Source: an uncultured Eubacteriales bacterium
GTDB lineage: Bacteria > Bacillota > Clostridia > Peptostreptococcales > Anaerovoracaceae
Assembly: GCA_900315125.1 (NCBI GenBank)
Contig: OMXT01000001.1
Span: 1 to 64,000 of the forward strand
Length of the DNA stretch: 64,000 bases
Direction: 5' to 3'
The notes under the pieces are model-generated. The model saw only the letters and a program-made list of their open reading frames with translations. It ran no database searches and had not been told where the DNA came from. Positions within the stretch are counted from its first letter, which is position 1. The number at the start of each line of letters is the position of its first letter. A program made the position numbers and the translations under genes. Below are positions 20,618 through 28,573 of the stretch, piece by piece.

Positions 20618-21817
20618 ATGAGAGAAGTAGTAATTGTAGATGGAGCCCGTACTGCATTTGGCAGAAGAGGGGGCGTATTCCGCGTTTTCACACCGTCGGA
20701 CCTGGCAGGAAAGACCATCCGCGGACTCTGTGACAAGACGGGGATCCTGGACAAAGACAAAGTAGACGCTGTTTTCGCAGGCTGTGCCTGGGGAGATGTG
20801 GACTGCAATAACTTTGCCAGATACTCTACGCTAAAGGCGGGACTGCCCTACGAAACGTCATCGACATTTATAGAGATGCAGTGCGGCTCTTCTATCGCGT
20901 GCATCAACAATGCGGCGCTGCAGATCGCGGCAGGCGTCATCGACGTGGCGATCGCAGGCGGAGCAGAGACCCACAGCAGAACGGCATTCAAGTTCTCTAC
21001 CTGCGTAACGCCCTTTAAGGAGCAGCCGCCTGTGGCTGCCAAGATGCGTCTGGCGCCGACGGATGAAGATGACATCTCAATGATCGATATTGCGGACGGT
21101 ATGGCGAAGCGCTGGGGCATTACCCGTGAGGAATGCGACCAGTTTGCCTATGACAGCCAGATGAGAGCCAAGGCGGCGATCGAGAAGGGATACTTTAAAG
21201 ATGAGATCCTTCCGATCGAAGTAAAATACAGCCGCAAGAGTGATCCCGTCGTAATAACGGAAGATGAGCATCCCCGTCCCAATACTACACTGGAAGGCCT
21301 GGCCAAGATGCGTCCGGTCATGCCCGGCGGCGTTACGACGGCAGGCAATGCGTCCGGTCTGAATGACGGAGCATCCTTCGTTCTCATGATGACGAAAGAA
21401 AAGGCAGAGGAGCTGGGTTACAAACCCCTGGCACGCTGGATGGGCGGCAAGGATGTAGGCGTAGATCCCAAGGTAATGGGCATCGGACCGGCATATTCAA
21501 ACATGGATCTGCTGGGACGCTTTGGACTGAAGGTATCAGATATGGACGTCATAGAATGCAATGAGGCATTTGCGGCGCAGAATCTGAGCGTCATCAAGCA
21601 GATGGAGGAAATGAGCGGTGAGAAAATCGACCGCAGCAAGTGGAATCCTCTGGGTGGCGCCATCGCCTTCGGTCACCCCAACGGCGCATCCGGCGGCCGG
21701 CTCTGTCTGTTCACCATGAAGGAACTGATCCGCCGCAAGGGCAAGTACGGACTGTTCTCCGCATGCTGCGGAGGAGGCCTGGGTGTTTCCACACTGATCG
21801 AAAACATCTATGAATAA
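20618..21817 (+). CDS. Thiolase (acetyl-CoA C-acyltransferase), copy 1
   Basis: Condenses two acetyl-CoA or cleaves acetoacetyl-CoA. It has 399 residues from the ATG at 20618 (AGAGAGAGGTGG site upstream); an earlier in-frame start lies inside etfA. The catalytic cysteine is Cys89 in EMQCGSSIAC, with the GHPNGASGGR histidine and the C-terminal ACCGGGLG cysteine. It is one of two thiolases in the window; the other (60846) is more like acetyl-CoA acetyltransferase AtoB, so this one may act on a slightly different 3-oxoacyl-CoA. Confidence 0.93.
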   Translation: MREVVIVDGARTAFGRRGGVFRVFTPSDLAGKTIRGLCDKTGILDKDKVDAVFAGCAWGDVDCNNFARYSTLKAGLPYETSSTFIEMQCGSSIACINNAALQIAAGVIDVAIAGGAETHSRTAFKFSTCVTPFKEQPPVAAKMRLAPTDEDDISMIDIADGMAKRWGITREECDQFAYDSQMRAKAAIEKGYFKDEILPIEVKYSRKSDPVVITEDEHPRPNTTLEGLAKMRPVMPGGVTTAGNASGLNDGASFVLMMTKEKAEELGYKPLARWMGGKDVGVDPKVMGIGPAYSNMDLLGRFGLKVSDMDVIECNEAFAAQNLSVIKQMEEMSGEKIDRSKWNPLGGAIAFGHPNGASGGRLCLFTMKELIRRKGKYGLFSACCGGGLGVSTLIENIYE

Positions 21818-21866
21818 TATCGTTTAACCGAAAAATGGAAATATGAGTATAGCAGGAGGAGAAGTC

Positions 21867-22727
21867 ATGATTCAGAAGGTAGGCGTTGTGGGCGCAGGAA
21901 TGATGGGCGCGGAGATCGCCCTTTGTTTCGCCCGCGAAGGATATGAAACATATCTGAATGACATAAAACTGGAAATCGCCGAGAACGGCAAGAAGAAGGA
22001 AGCTGCCGTTCTGGACAAGAATATCAAAAAAGGCAGGATCACAGAAGAGGATAAGGTCAATACACTGGCGAAGGTTCATCCCACCGGCGATATCAAGGAT
22101 CTGGCGGACTGCGACCTGGTCATCGAGGCGGTCCTGGAGGTCTGGGACGTGAAGAAGAGCGTCCATGAGAATCTGGACAAATACTGCAAGGCCAGCACGA
22201 TCATCGCGTCTAATACCTCCTCTATCTCCATTTCCAAGCTGGCTTCCTGCGTGGGAAAAGACAGAAAGGGACAGTTCATCGGAACTCATTTCAACTCCCC
22301 GGCCAGTGTCATGAAACTGGTAGAAGTCATTCCGGGACTGCTGACTGAGGAATCGACCGTTACAGAGGTAACGGAACTTCTTGAGAAAATCGACAAGGTT
22401 CCTGTCCGGGTCAAGGACGTGGTGGGATTCGGCCTGAACCGGATTTTCCACTGCATGTACGGCGAGGCCATGCGCCTTGTAGAAGAGGGCGTCTGCTCCG
22501 TAGAGGATGTGGACAAGATCTGCAAGTACGGACTGGGTCATCCCATGGGGATCTTCAAACTGCTGGATATCACGGGCCACGACCTGAACCTGGAAGTGGA
22601 CGAGATCCTGTTCGACGCTTACGGCGACCGGTTCCGTCCGAGCCCCCAGCTGAAGCGCCTGGTGGATTCCGGACGCCTGGGAAGAAAGACAGGGGCTGGA
22701 TTCTATGATTATGAGGAGAAGAAATAA
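21867..22727 (+). CDS. hbd: 3-hydroxybutyryl-CoA dehydrogenase
   Basis: NAD(P)-dependent interconversion of acetoacetyl-CoA and 3-hydroxybutyryl-CoA. It has 286 residues with the Rossmann motif [14 protein letters not shown], the catalytic His region [17 protein letters not shown] and a C-terminal 3HCDH domain with VVGFGLNRI. The ATG at 21867 follows AGGAGGAG; an in-frame ATG at 21843 has no site. It overlaps the next gene by one base. Confidence 0.95.
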   Translation: MIQKVGVVGAGMMGAEIALCFAREGYETYLNDIKLEIAENGKKKEAAVLDKNIKKGRITEEDKVNTLAKVHPTGDIKDLADCDLVIEAVLEVWDVKKSVHENLDKYCKASTIIASNTSSISISKLASCVGKDRKGQFIGTHFNSPASVMKLVEVIPGLLTEESTVTEVTELLEKIDKVPVRVKDVVGFGLNRIFHCMYGEAMRLVEEGVCSVEDVDKICKYGLGHPMGIFKLLDITGHDLNLEVDEILFDAYGDRFRPSPQLKRLVDSGRLGRKTGAGFYDYEEKK

Positions 22728-23494
22728 TGGCACAGGTTACATTAAAAGCTGCGGAAGGCATCGCTGTACTCAGCGTTGACCGTCCGGAGGCGCTGAACGC
22801 GCTGAACAGAGAAATCGTAGACCAGATGGACGAGCTCATCGACCAGGTTGCAGCGGATGATTCTGTTCGCTGCCTGGTCATCCACAGCGATAAGAACTTC
22901 GCTGCGGGGGCGGACATCAAAGCCATGGCTGAGTGTGATGAAGAAGGGGCCAAGGTCTTTGCTTTCTCGCCGACCTATAACAAGATAACAAAATTAAGTG
23001 TACCTACCATCGCTGCTATCGAGGGCTATGCCCTCGGGGGCGGCATGGAACTGGCGCTGACTGCGGATATCCGTATCGCCGGAAAGAGTGCTAAAATGGG
23101 ATTCCCCGAGGTCACCCTGGGCATATTCCCTGGAGCAGGCGGGACTATCCGTGCTCCCAAGCTGATCGGACCGGCTCTCGCAAAGGAAATGATATTTACC
23201 GGGGACGCCATCAAGGCGGACCGGGCTCTGGCTATCGGCCTTGTAAACCGGGTCGTAGAAGACGATCAGGTGCTGGAAGAAGCCATGAAGCTTGCGAAGA
23301 GGATCGCAAAGAGGGGTCCTGTGGCCGTTCGCATGGTAAAAGATGTTATAAACCGGGGACTTGAGGAACCGGATGTTATAAAGGGTACTGAAATCGAAGC
23401 AGAGCAGTGGGCGAAGCTGTTCAATACCTATGATCAAAAGGAAGGAATGAAGGCATTCATGGAAAAGAGAAAGCCGACGTTCCAGAACAGGTAA
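22727..23494 (+). CDS. crt: Enoyl-CoA hydratase (crotonase)
   Basis: Hydrates crotonyl-CoA to 3-hydroxybutyryl-CoA or the reverse. It has 255 residues with the oxyanion-hole stretches AAGADIKAM and ALGGGMELALTADIRIA, and both catalytic glutamates (in FPEVTLG and ALAKEMIFTG). Its ATG overlaps the hbd stop. With hbd and thiolase it links crotonyl-CoA to acetyl-CoA. Confidence 0.95.
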   Translation: MAQVTLKAAEGIAVLSVDRPEALNALNREIVDQMDELIDQVAADDSVRCLVIHSDKNFAAGADIKAMAECDEEGAKVFAFSPTYNKITKLSVPTIAAIEGYALGGGMELALTADIRIAGKSAKMGFPEVTLGIFPGAGGTIRAPKLIGPALAKEMIFTGDAIKADRALAIGLVNRVVEDDQVLEEAMKLAKRIAKRGPVAVRMVKDVINRGLEEPDVIKGTEIEAEQWAKLFNTYDQKEGMKAFMEKRKPTFQNR

Positions 23495-23511
23495 TTGCAG
23501 GAGGAGAGCAA

Positions 23512-24747
23512 ATGGCAGAGGAAGAAAAGAGAACTTCAAAACAGCTGCTGAAGGACATCCAGGACGGAACATATGCCCGGGCCTGGGAAGCGAAAGAGAA
23601 GGGTGAGCCGGTGGTCTGGGCTACATCCATCTGTCCCGATGAGCTGCTGAACGCCATGGATCTGGTCACGGTTTACCCGGAGAACCAGGCCGGCGTTATC
23701 GGCGCCCGCAAGGAAGCCATGAAATTTATCGACCAGGCAGAAGGCGTGGGATACGGTCCGGACACCTGTTCCTACGCGAGAGTCAATATGGGTTATGTGG
23801 ATCTGCAGCAGTCCGATTCACAGGATGTGCCCCTTCCGGACATCATATTCTCCAGCACCAACATCTGCTATACCGTGCAGAAGTGGTATGAGAATCTGTC
23901 CAAGAAGCTGAACATTCCGCTGATCCTGTTCGACATGCCCTTCAACCACGAGTATGAGGTGACGGACAGCGCCGTAGCCTACATCCGTGGACAGCTGGAG
24001 CACGCCATAGAGCAGCTGGAGGAATTCACGGGACGGAAGATGGACTACGACAAGCTGGCCCACGCCATGGACGTGAACAACGAGACCTGCGAATGGTGGA
24101 AGAAGGCGACAGACGAAGGCAAGTACCGTCCGTCTCCGCTGGACGGATTTAAGATCTTCAACTACATGGCGCTGATGGTAGCGAACCGGAGTTTTGAAGA
24201 CAGCCGGGACTGCTTCCGCCTGTGGTATGAGGAGCTGGAGCAGCGTCACGCGGAAGGACAGGGCCCCTGGAGCAGCTCGGAAGAGAAGTACCGGATCATC
24301 TGGGACGGCATCGCCTGCTGGCCCCACCTGTCCACCACATATAAACTGCTGAAGAAGTACGGCATCAACATGGTCACATCCACCTATCCCCAGAGCTGGT
24401 ATAAGGTCTATGAGACCAACGACCTGGACGGCATGGCCCGGGCCTACACCGGAAACTACGCCAACCGGAACCTGGATTTCGGTGAGGACAACATGGAAAC
24501 GCTGATCCGCGATTTTGACATCGACGGCGTGCTGTTCCATACGAACCGGAGCTGCAAGCTCATGGACTTCCGTACCTTTGAGGTACAGCGCAGGATCAAG
24601 GATACCACCGGATGTCCTTCTGTTGTATTCGACGGGGACCAGACCGATCCCAGATTATTCTCCGACGCCCAGTATGAGACGAGAGTCCAGGCACTGATGG
24701 AAATGATGGACGAATACAAAGAACAGAAGAGAAAGGGGGATCTGTAA
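23512..24747 (+). CDS. 2-hydroxyacyl-CoA dehydratase, first subunit (HadB/HgdA type)
   Basis: One half of an iron-sulfur enzyme that removes water from an (R)-2-hydroxyacyl-CoA by a ketyl-radical mechanism to give the 2-enoyl-CoA. It has 411 residues with the family segments WATSICPDELLNAM, GYGPDTCSYARVNMGY, SSTNICYTVQKWY and HTNRSCKLMDF, whose cysteines are candidate 4Fe-4S ligands. It is followed at a one-base overlap by the partner subunit and then by the ATP-driven activator. Known substrates of the family include lactyl-, 2-hydroxyglutaryl-, 2-hydroxyisocaproyl- and phenyllactyl-CoA; sequence alone does not choose. Its neighbours suggest a four-carbon substrate. Confidence 0.92.
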   Translation: MAEEEKRTSKQLLKDIQDGTYARAWEAKEKGEPVVWATSICPDELLNAMDLVTVYPENQAGVIGARKEAMKFIDQAEGVGYGPDTCSYARVNMGYVDLQQSDSQDVPLPDIIFSSTNICYTVQKWYENLSKKLNIPLILFDMPFNHEYEVTDSAVAYIRGQLEHAIEQLEEFTGRKMDYDKLAHAMDVNNETCEWWKKATDEGKYRPSPLDGFKIFNYMALMVANRSFEDSRDCFRLWYEELEQRHAEGQGPWSSSEEKYRIIWDGIACWPHLSTTYKLLKKYGINMVTSTYPQSWYKVYETNDLDGMARAYTGNYANRNLDFGEDNMETLIRDFDIDGVLFHTNRSCKLMDFRTFEVQRRIKDTTGCPSVVFDGDQTDPRLFSDAQYETRVQALMEMMDEYKEQKRKGDL

Positions 24748-25880
24748 TGAGTTATCTTGATACCATAGAAGAACTGGTTCAGGCAGGACTGCATCCCGCC
24801 AAGACATGCGCGCAGACCAAGGCGTCCACAGGGAAACAGCTGATCGGATGCGTGCCCTATCATACCCCCGACGAGGTGATCTACGCCGGAAACTGCATCC
24901 CAGTAGGGCTGTGGGGCGGAAATCCGGAGTTCAAGCTGGCAGACACCTATCTGCAGGGATTCTGTTGCGGACTGCTGCGGGCTGTCATGGAATACGCCAT
25001 GGACGGGACATATAACATTCTGTCAGGCATCGTCTGTCCCACATTCTGCGACTCCATGAAATGCACACTGGAGGACCTGAAGGTGGCCACACCGGAGAGT
25101 ATCCCGGTCATCGGCATGTCCTACGGCCAGCAGAGAAAGATCAAGGCCGGCAGAGACTTCACCATAAGAGAGTACAAGCGAGTCCGTCATGAGATCGAAA
25201 AGATCGCGAAGACTGCCATCACCGACGAGAAAGTGGAGGCTGCTTATCAGATCTACGAGGATTACCGGGCGGCTATGCGGGCCTTTGAGACGGCAGCAGC
25301 GGAGCATCCGGAGATTATCACGTCCAAAAAGCGCATGATGATCATCAAGGCGGGACTTTACATGGACAAGGCGGAATATACGCCGAAGATCAGGGAGATC
25401 ACAGAAGGCCTGAAGGCAGCGCCGGCGTCAGATTATGACGGCAAACGGATCATCATCACGGGCATCATGGCAGAGCCGGCAGCGATCCTGGACATCTTCG
25501 ATGAGAACGGACTGGCTGTGGTAGCCGATGAGATGTCCCTGGGATCCAGGCTGTGGCGTTCTAAGGGCCGTGACGATGTGGAAGACGTCTATGAGAAGAT
25601 GGCTTACCGCTACGCCGATACCAAGGCGGATTGCTTCATGTACGAGCCGGAAAAGCTGAGAGGCCAGTACATGATGGAGCTGAAGGACAAGTATGACGCG
25701 GACGCCATCGTCATCATGATGGAGAAGTTCTGCGATCCGGAGGAATACGACTACCCGATCTACAAGGCGGAGCTGGAAGAAGCGGAAGTTCCCATGCTGT
25801 ACATGGAAGTGGATCAGCAGACCACCGGGTTCGAGCAGATCCGCACGAGAGTCCAGAGCTTCCGTGAGATGCTGGATTAA
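24747..25880 (+). CDS. 2-hydroxyacyl-CoA dehydratase, second subunit (HadC/HgdB type)
   Basis: The second iron-sulfur subunit, 377 residues. Cysteine-bearing segments include LIGCVPYHTPDEVIYAGNC, GFCCGLLRA, GIVCPTFCDSMKC and MEKFCDPEEYD, the pattern of the HgdB/HadC branch. Translation is coupled to the first subunit (ATGA-type junction). The pair is distinct from benzoyl-CoA reductase by gene context and by the presence of a single dedicated activator. Confidence 0.92.
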   Translation: MSYLDTIEELVQAGLHPAKTCAQTKASTGKQLIGCVPYHTPDEVIYAGNCIPVGLWGGNPEFKLADTYLQGFCCGLLRAVMEYAMDGTYNILSGIVCPTFCDSMKCTLEDLKVATPESIPVIGMSYGQQRKIKAGRDFTIREYKRVRHEIEKIAKTAITDEKVEAAYQIYEDYRAAMRAFETAAAEHPEIITSKKRMMIIKAGLYMDKAEYTPKIREITEGLKAAPASDYDGKRIIITGIMAEPAAILDIFDENGLAVVADEMSLGSRLWRSKGRDDVEDVYEKMAYRYADTKADCFMYEPEKLRGQYMMELKDKYDADAIVIMMEKFCDPEEYDYPIYKAELEEAEVPMLYMEVDQQTTGFEQIRTRVQSFREMLD

Positions 25881-25919
25881 GCGGTAACTTATAACAGAGA
25901 GAAAGCAAAGGAGAAGAGC

Positions 25920-26714
25920 GTGTATCTAGGAATTGACATTGGATCCTCTTCCTCTAAAGTAGCGCTGATCAATGACCGGAAGGAGATCGCGGCGATCTCC
26001 ATCATCAACCGGGGGACCGGGACGGACGCTCCGGCCCGGGCTCTGGCGGATGCCATGGAGAAGGCCGGCGTAACGGAAGAGGATATCGACTATACAGTGG
26101 CCACGGGCTACGGACGGATCACCTACGAAGGGGCGGACAAGCAGATCACGGAGATCACATGCCATGCCAAGGGCGTGAGCTATCTGGATCCGGGCGCCCG
26201 GACCATCATCGACATCGGCGGGCAGGACGCCAAGGTGATCAAGCTGAGCCCCAAGGGCCATGTGGAGAACTTCGTCATGAATGAGAAGTGCGCCGCGGGA
26301 ACGGGCCGCTTCCTGGAGGTCATGGCGCGGGTCCTGGGCTGCACGCTGGAGGAACTTTCTCCTTTGGCGGACCAGTCCACGAAGGACGTGGCGATCAGCA
26401 GCGTATGCACCGTCTTCGCGGAGAGCGAAGTGATCTCCCGGCTGGCCGCCGGGGAGACGCTGCCGGACGTGGCACGGGGCGCCCACATCTCTGTTGCCCA
26501 TCGGGTAACAGGGCTTTGTAACAGAGTAGGCTGCGAACCGAAGGTCGTGATGACTGGAGGCGTGGCGCTGAACAGCAACATGGTGGACGCGCTGTCCAAG
26601 GAGCTGGGCTGCATGGTGGAGGTCGTACCGAACTGCCAGGCGGCAGGCGCGGTGGGCGCGGCGCTGTTCGCTTACGAGGCAGGCACAAAGGCTGCTGCGA
26701 AGGAGAAAAAATAA
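25920..26714 (+). CDS. Activator ATPase of 2-hydroxyacyl-CoA dehydratase
   Basis: Homodimeric 4Fe-4S ATPase (HgdC/HadI type) that injects the high-energy electron starting the dehydratase radical reaction. It starts with GTG at 25920 after AAAGGAGAAG. Its 264 residues show the ASKHA nucleotide motifs GIDIGSSSSKVALI, DIGGQDAKVIKL and TGGVALN, and the two cysteines that bind the bridging cluster in NEKCAAGTGRF and SSVCTVFAESEV. Position right after the two dehydratase subunits is the rule for the family. Confidence 0.95.
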   Translation: MYLGIDIGSSSSKVALINDRKEIAAISIINRGTGTDAPARALADAMEKAGVTEEDIDYTVATGYGRITYEGADKQITEITCHAKGVSYLDPGARTIIDIGGQDAKVIKLSPKGHVENFVMNEKCAAGTGRFLEVMARVLGCTLEELSPLADQSTKDVAISSVCTVFAESEVISRLAAGETLPDVARGAHISVAHRVTGLCNRVGCEPKVVMTGGVALNSNMVDALSKELGCMVEVVPNCQAAGAVGAALFAYEAGTKAAAKEKK

Positions 26715-27151
26715 TGAGTATATCTATGGACCGGGAAGGGATCATGAAGGTGATCCCGCACCGGGATCCCATGCTCCTGGTAGACGAAGTCGTCTCTATG
26801 GAGCCGGAGAAAGAAATCAATACGAAGTTCTACGTAGGACCGGAGCGGGAGATCTTCAAGGGGCATTTCCCTGGAGATCCCGTACTCCCCGGCGTCTACA
26901 CGGTGGAGATCATGGCACAGTCATCGGATATACTGATCCTTTCCATGGATCGGTATGCTGGAAAGACGCCGCTTTTCATCGGAATAAATAACGTAAAATT
27001 CAAGAGCCCGATCCGCCCCGGCGATACGCTGGAGATCCATTCGGCGATCACCTATGAGAGGGAAGAGAAGGCAATCGTAACCTGCAGCGCAGAAGTCTAT
27101 GACGCCGGTACGTTGGCATGTACCGGAGATGTGACGCTTGCCATGCGGTAA
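26714..27151 (+). CDS. FabZ-like hot-dog 3-hydroxyacyl dehydratase
   Basis: A 145-residue hot-dog fold protein with the FabZ signature: PHRDPMLLVDEV, GHFPGDPVLPGV (catalytic His) and VEIMAQSS (catalytic Glu). FabZ normally dehydrates (3R)-hydroxyacyl-ACP in fatty acid synthesis, but no other fatty-acid genes are here and the gene is embedded, with a one-base overlap, between the hydroxyacyl-CoA dehydratase activator and a CoA-transferase. It may act on a CoA ester, for example an (R)-3-hydroxyacyl-CoA, complementing the (S)-specific crotonase. The fold call is strong, the substrate unknown. Confidence 0.85.
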   Translation: MSISMDREGIMKVIPHRDPMLLVDEVVSMEPEKEINTKFYVGPEREIFKGHFPGDPVLPGVYTVEIMAQSSDILILSMDRYAGKTPLFIGINNVKFKSPIRPGDTLEIHSAITYEREEKAIVTCSAEVYDAGTLACTGDVTLAMR

Positions 27152-27211
27152 GAGCACAGCTGCGTAATAGGATACATCAATTCAGCTGACATTATTTTGG
27201 AGGTAACAAAA

Positions 27212-28558
27212 ATGGGATGGCAGGAAACCTATAAAGAAAGATGCGTATCAGCGGAGGAAGCGCTGAGTCATATTAAGGATGGAGAGATGCTGGTACCGGC
27301 ACATAACTCGGCGGAGCCGAAGTACCTGTTCCAGAAGCTCTGTGAGATGAAGGACAACTGGAACCAGCTGGGCATTCTGCAGGGACTGAACATCGGCGAT
27401 GCTCCCTATGCTCAGGACGACATGTACCCCACATTCATCGACTGGTCCTTCTTCCCAGGCAGCAAGAACAGAAACTACGTCAACACCGGAAGGGGCCAGA
27501 TGATCCCCATGCATTTCTACGCTCAGCCCAAGGCAATGAGAGAAGGAAATGTACCTGTAGATGTGGGATTCCTGCAGGTAACGCCGCCGGATGAGGACGG
27601 ATATGTCTGGATGGGCACATCCTGTGACCAGGTCCGGGTGATTCTGGACAAAGCCCGCATCAATATCGCACAGGTCAACAGCAATCTGCCCCACGTTATG
27701 GGTGAAACGAAGATTCCAGTGGAGGACATCGACTACTACGTAGAATATGATGAGCCGATCTATGAAATGGCCAAGATCCCCGAGGGAGACGAAGTGGCCA
27801 TGAAGATCGGCAAGAATATCGCGGGACTCATCGAGGACGGCGCATGCCTGCAGATGGGTCAGGGCAAGATCCCCAACGCGATCCTGCCTTATCTGGAGGA
27901 TAAGAAGGATCTGGGCATCCATACGGAAGTATTCTCCGACAATCTGCTGCCCCTGATCGAAAAAGGCGTCATCACCTGTGCCAGAAAGAACATCGATACG
28001 GGTAAGATCGTCGCCACATTCGTTCAGGGCAGCCCGGAATTCTACAAGTATGTTGACTACAATCCTTTCGTCAAGCTCATGCCTGTAGAATATACCAACG
28101 CAGTCCGGACCATCGCGCAGATCGACAATATGGTAGCCATCAACTCTGCAATAGAGGTGGACGCCATGGGGCAGGTTGTTGCTGATTCCATCGGACCCAA
28201 AATGTTCTCCGGCGTCGGCGGACAGCAGGACTTCATCCGGGGCGCGGAAGAATCCAACGGAGGAAAGGCCATTATCGCTCTGCCCTCCACGACAAAGCAT
28301 GATACCATCTCTAAGATCGTAGGCGTCCTGAAACCGGGCACACCGGTAACAACAACGAGAAACGACGTGCATTATGTCGTTACGGAATACGGCGTGGCTG
28401 ACCTGTTCGGCAAGTCTCTTGACCAGCGCTGCAAAGCTCTGGTGGAGATTGCGCACCCCAAGTTCCGTGAGCAGATCGAAAGAGATTATTACGAATACCG
28501 GAAGGCTGCCGGGCAGATTTATTTCTGGCATATCGGCCCGTTCGATCCGGAGGAGTAA
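27212..28558 (+). CDS. CoA-transferase of the 4-hydroxybutyrate/acetyl-CoA hydrolase family
   Basis: Moves CoA between an acyl-CoA (usually acetyl-CoA) and a carboxylic acid. The 448-residue protein belongs to the family of 4-hydroxybutyrate CoA-transferase (AbfT/Cat2) and butyryl-CoA:acetate CoA-transferase. The catalytic-Glu segment is probably HTEVFSDNLLPL, with GVGGQQDFIRGA downstream. The ATG at 27212 has GGAGG eight bases upstream; an in-frame ATG at 27197 does not. Sixteen bases later comes 4-hydroxybutyryl-CoA dehydratase, so activation of 4-hydroxybutyrate is the best guess; it could also activate a 2-hydroxy acid for the dehydratase upstream. Confidence 0.9.
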   Translation: MGWQETYKERCVSAEEALSHIKDGEMLVPAHNSAEPKYLFQKLCEMKDNWNQLGILQGLNIGDAPYAQDDMYPTFIDWSFFPGSKNRNYVNTGRGQMIPMHFYAQPKAMREGNVPVDVGFLQVTPPDEDGYVWMGTSCDQVRVILDKARINIAQVNSNLPHVMGETKIPVEDIDYYVEYDEPIYEMAKIPEGDEVAMKIGKNIAGLIEDGACLQMGQGKIPNAILPYLEDKKDLGIHTEVFSDNLLPLIEKGVITCARKNIDTGKIVATFVQGSPEFYKYVDYNPFVKLMPVEYTNAVRTIAQIDNMVAINSAIEVDAMGQVVADSIGPKMFSGVGGQQDFIRGAEESNGGKAIIALPSTTKHDTISKIVGVLKPGTPVTTTRNDVHYVVTEYGVADLFGKSLDQRCKALVEIAHPKFREQIERDYYEYRKAAGQIYFWHIGPFDPEE

Positions 28559-28573
28559 GGAAGGAGCTAAATA

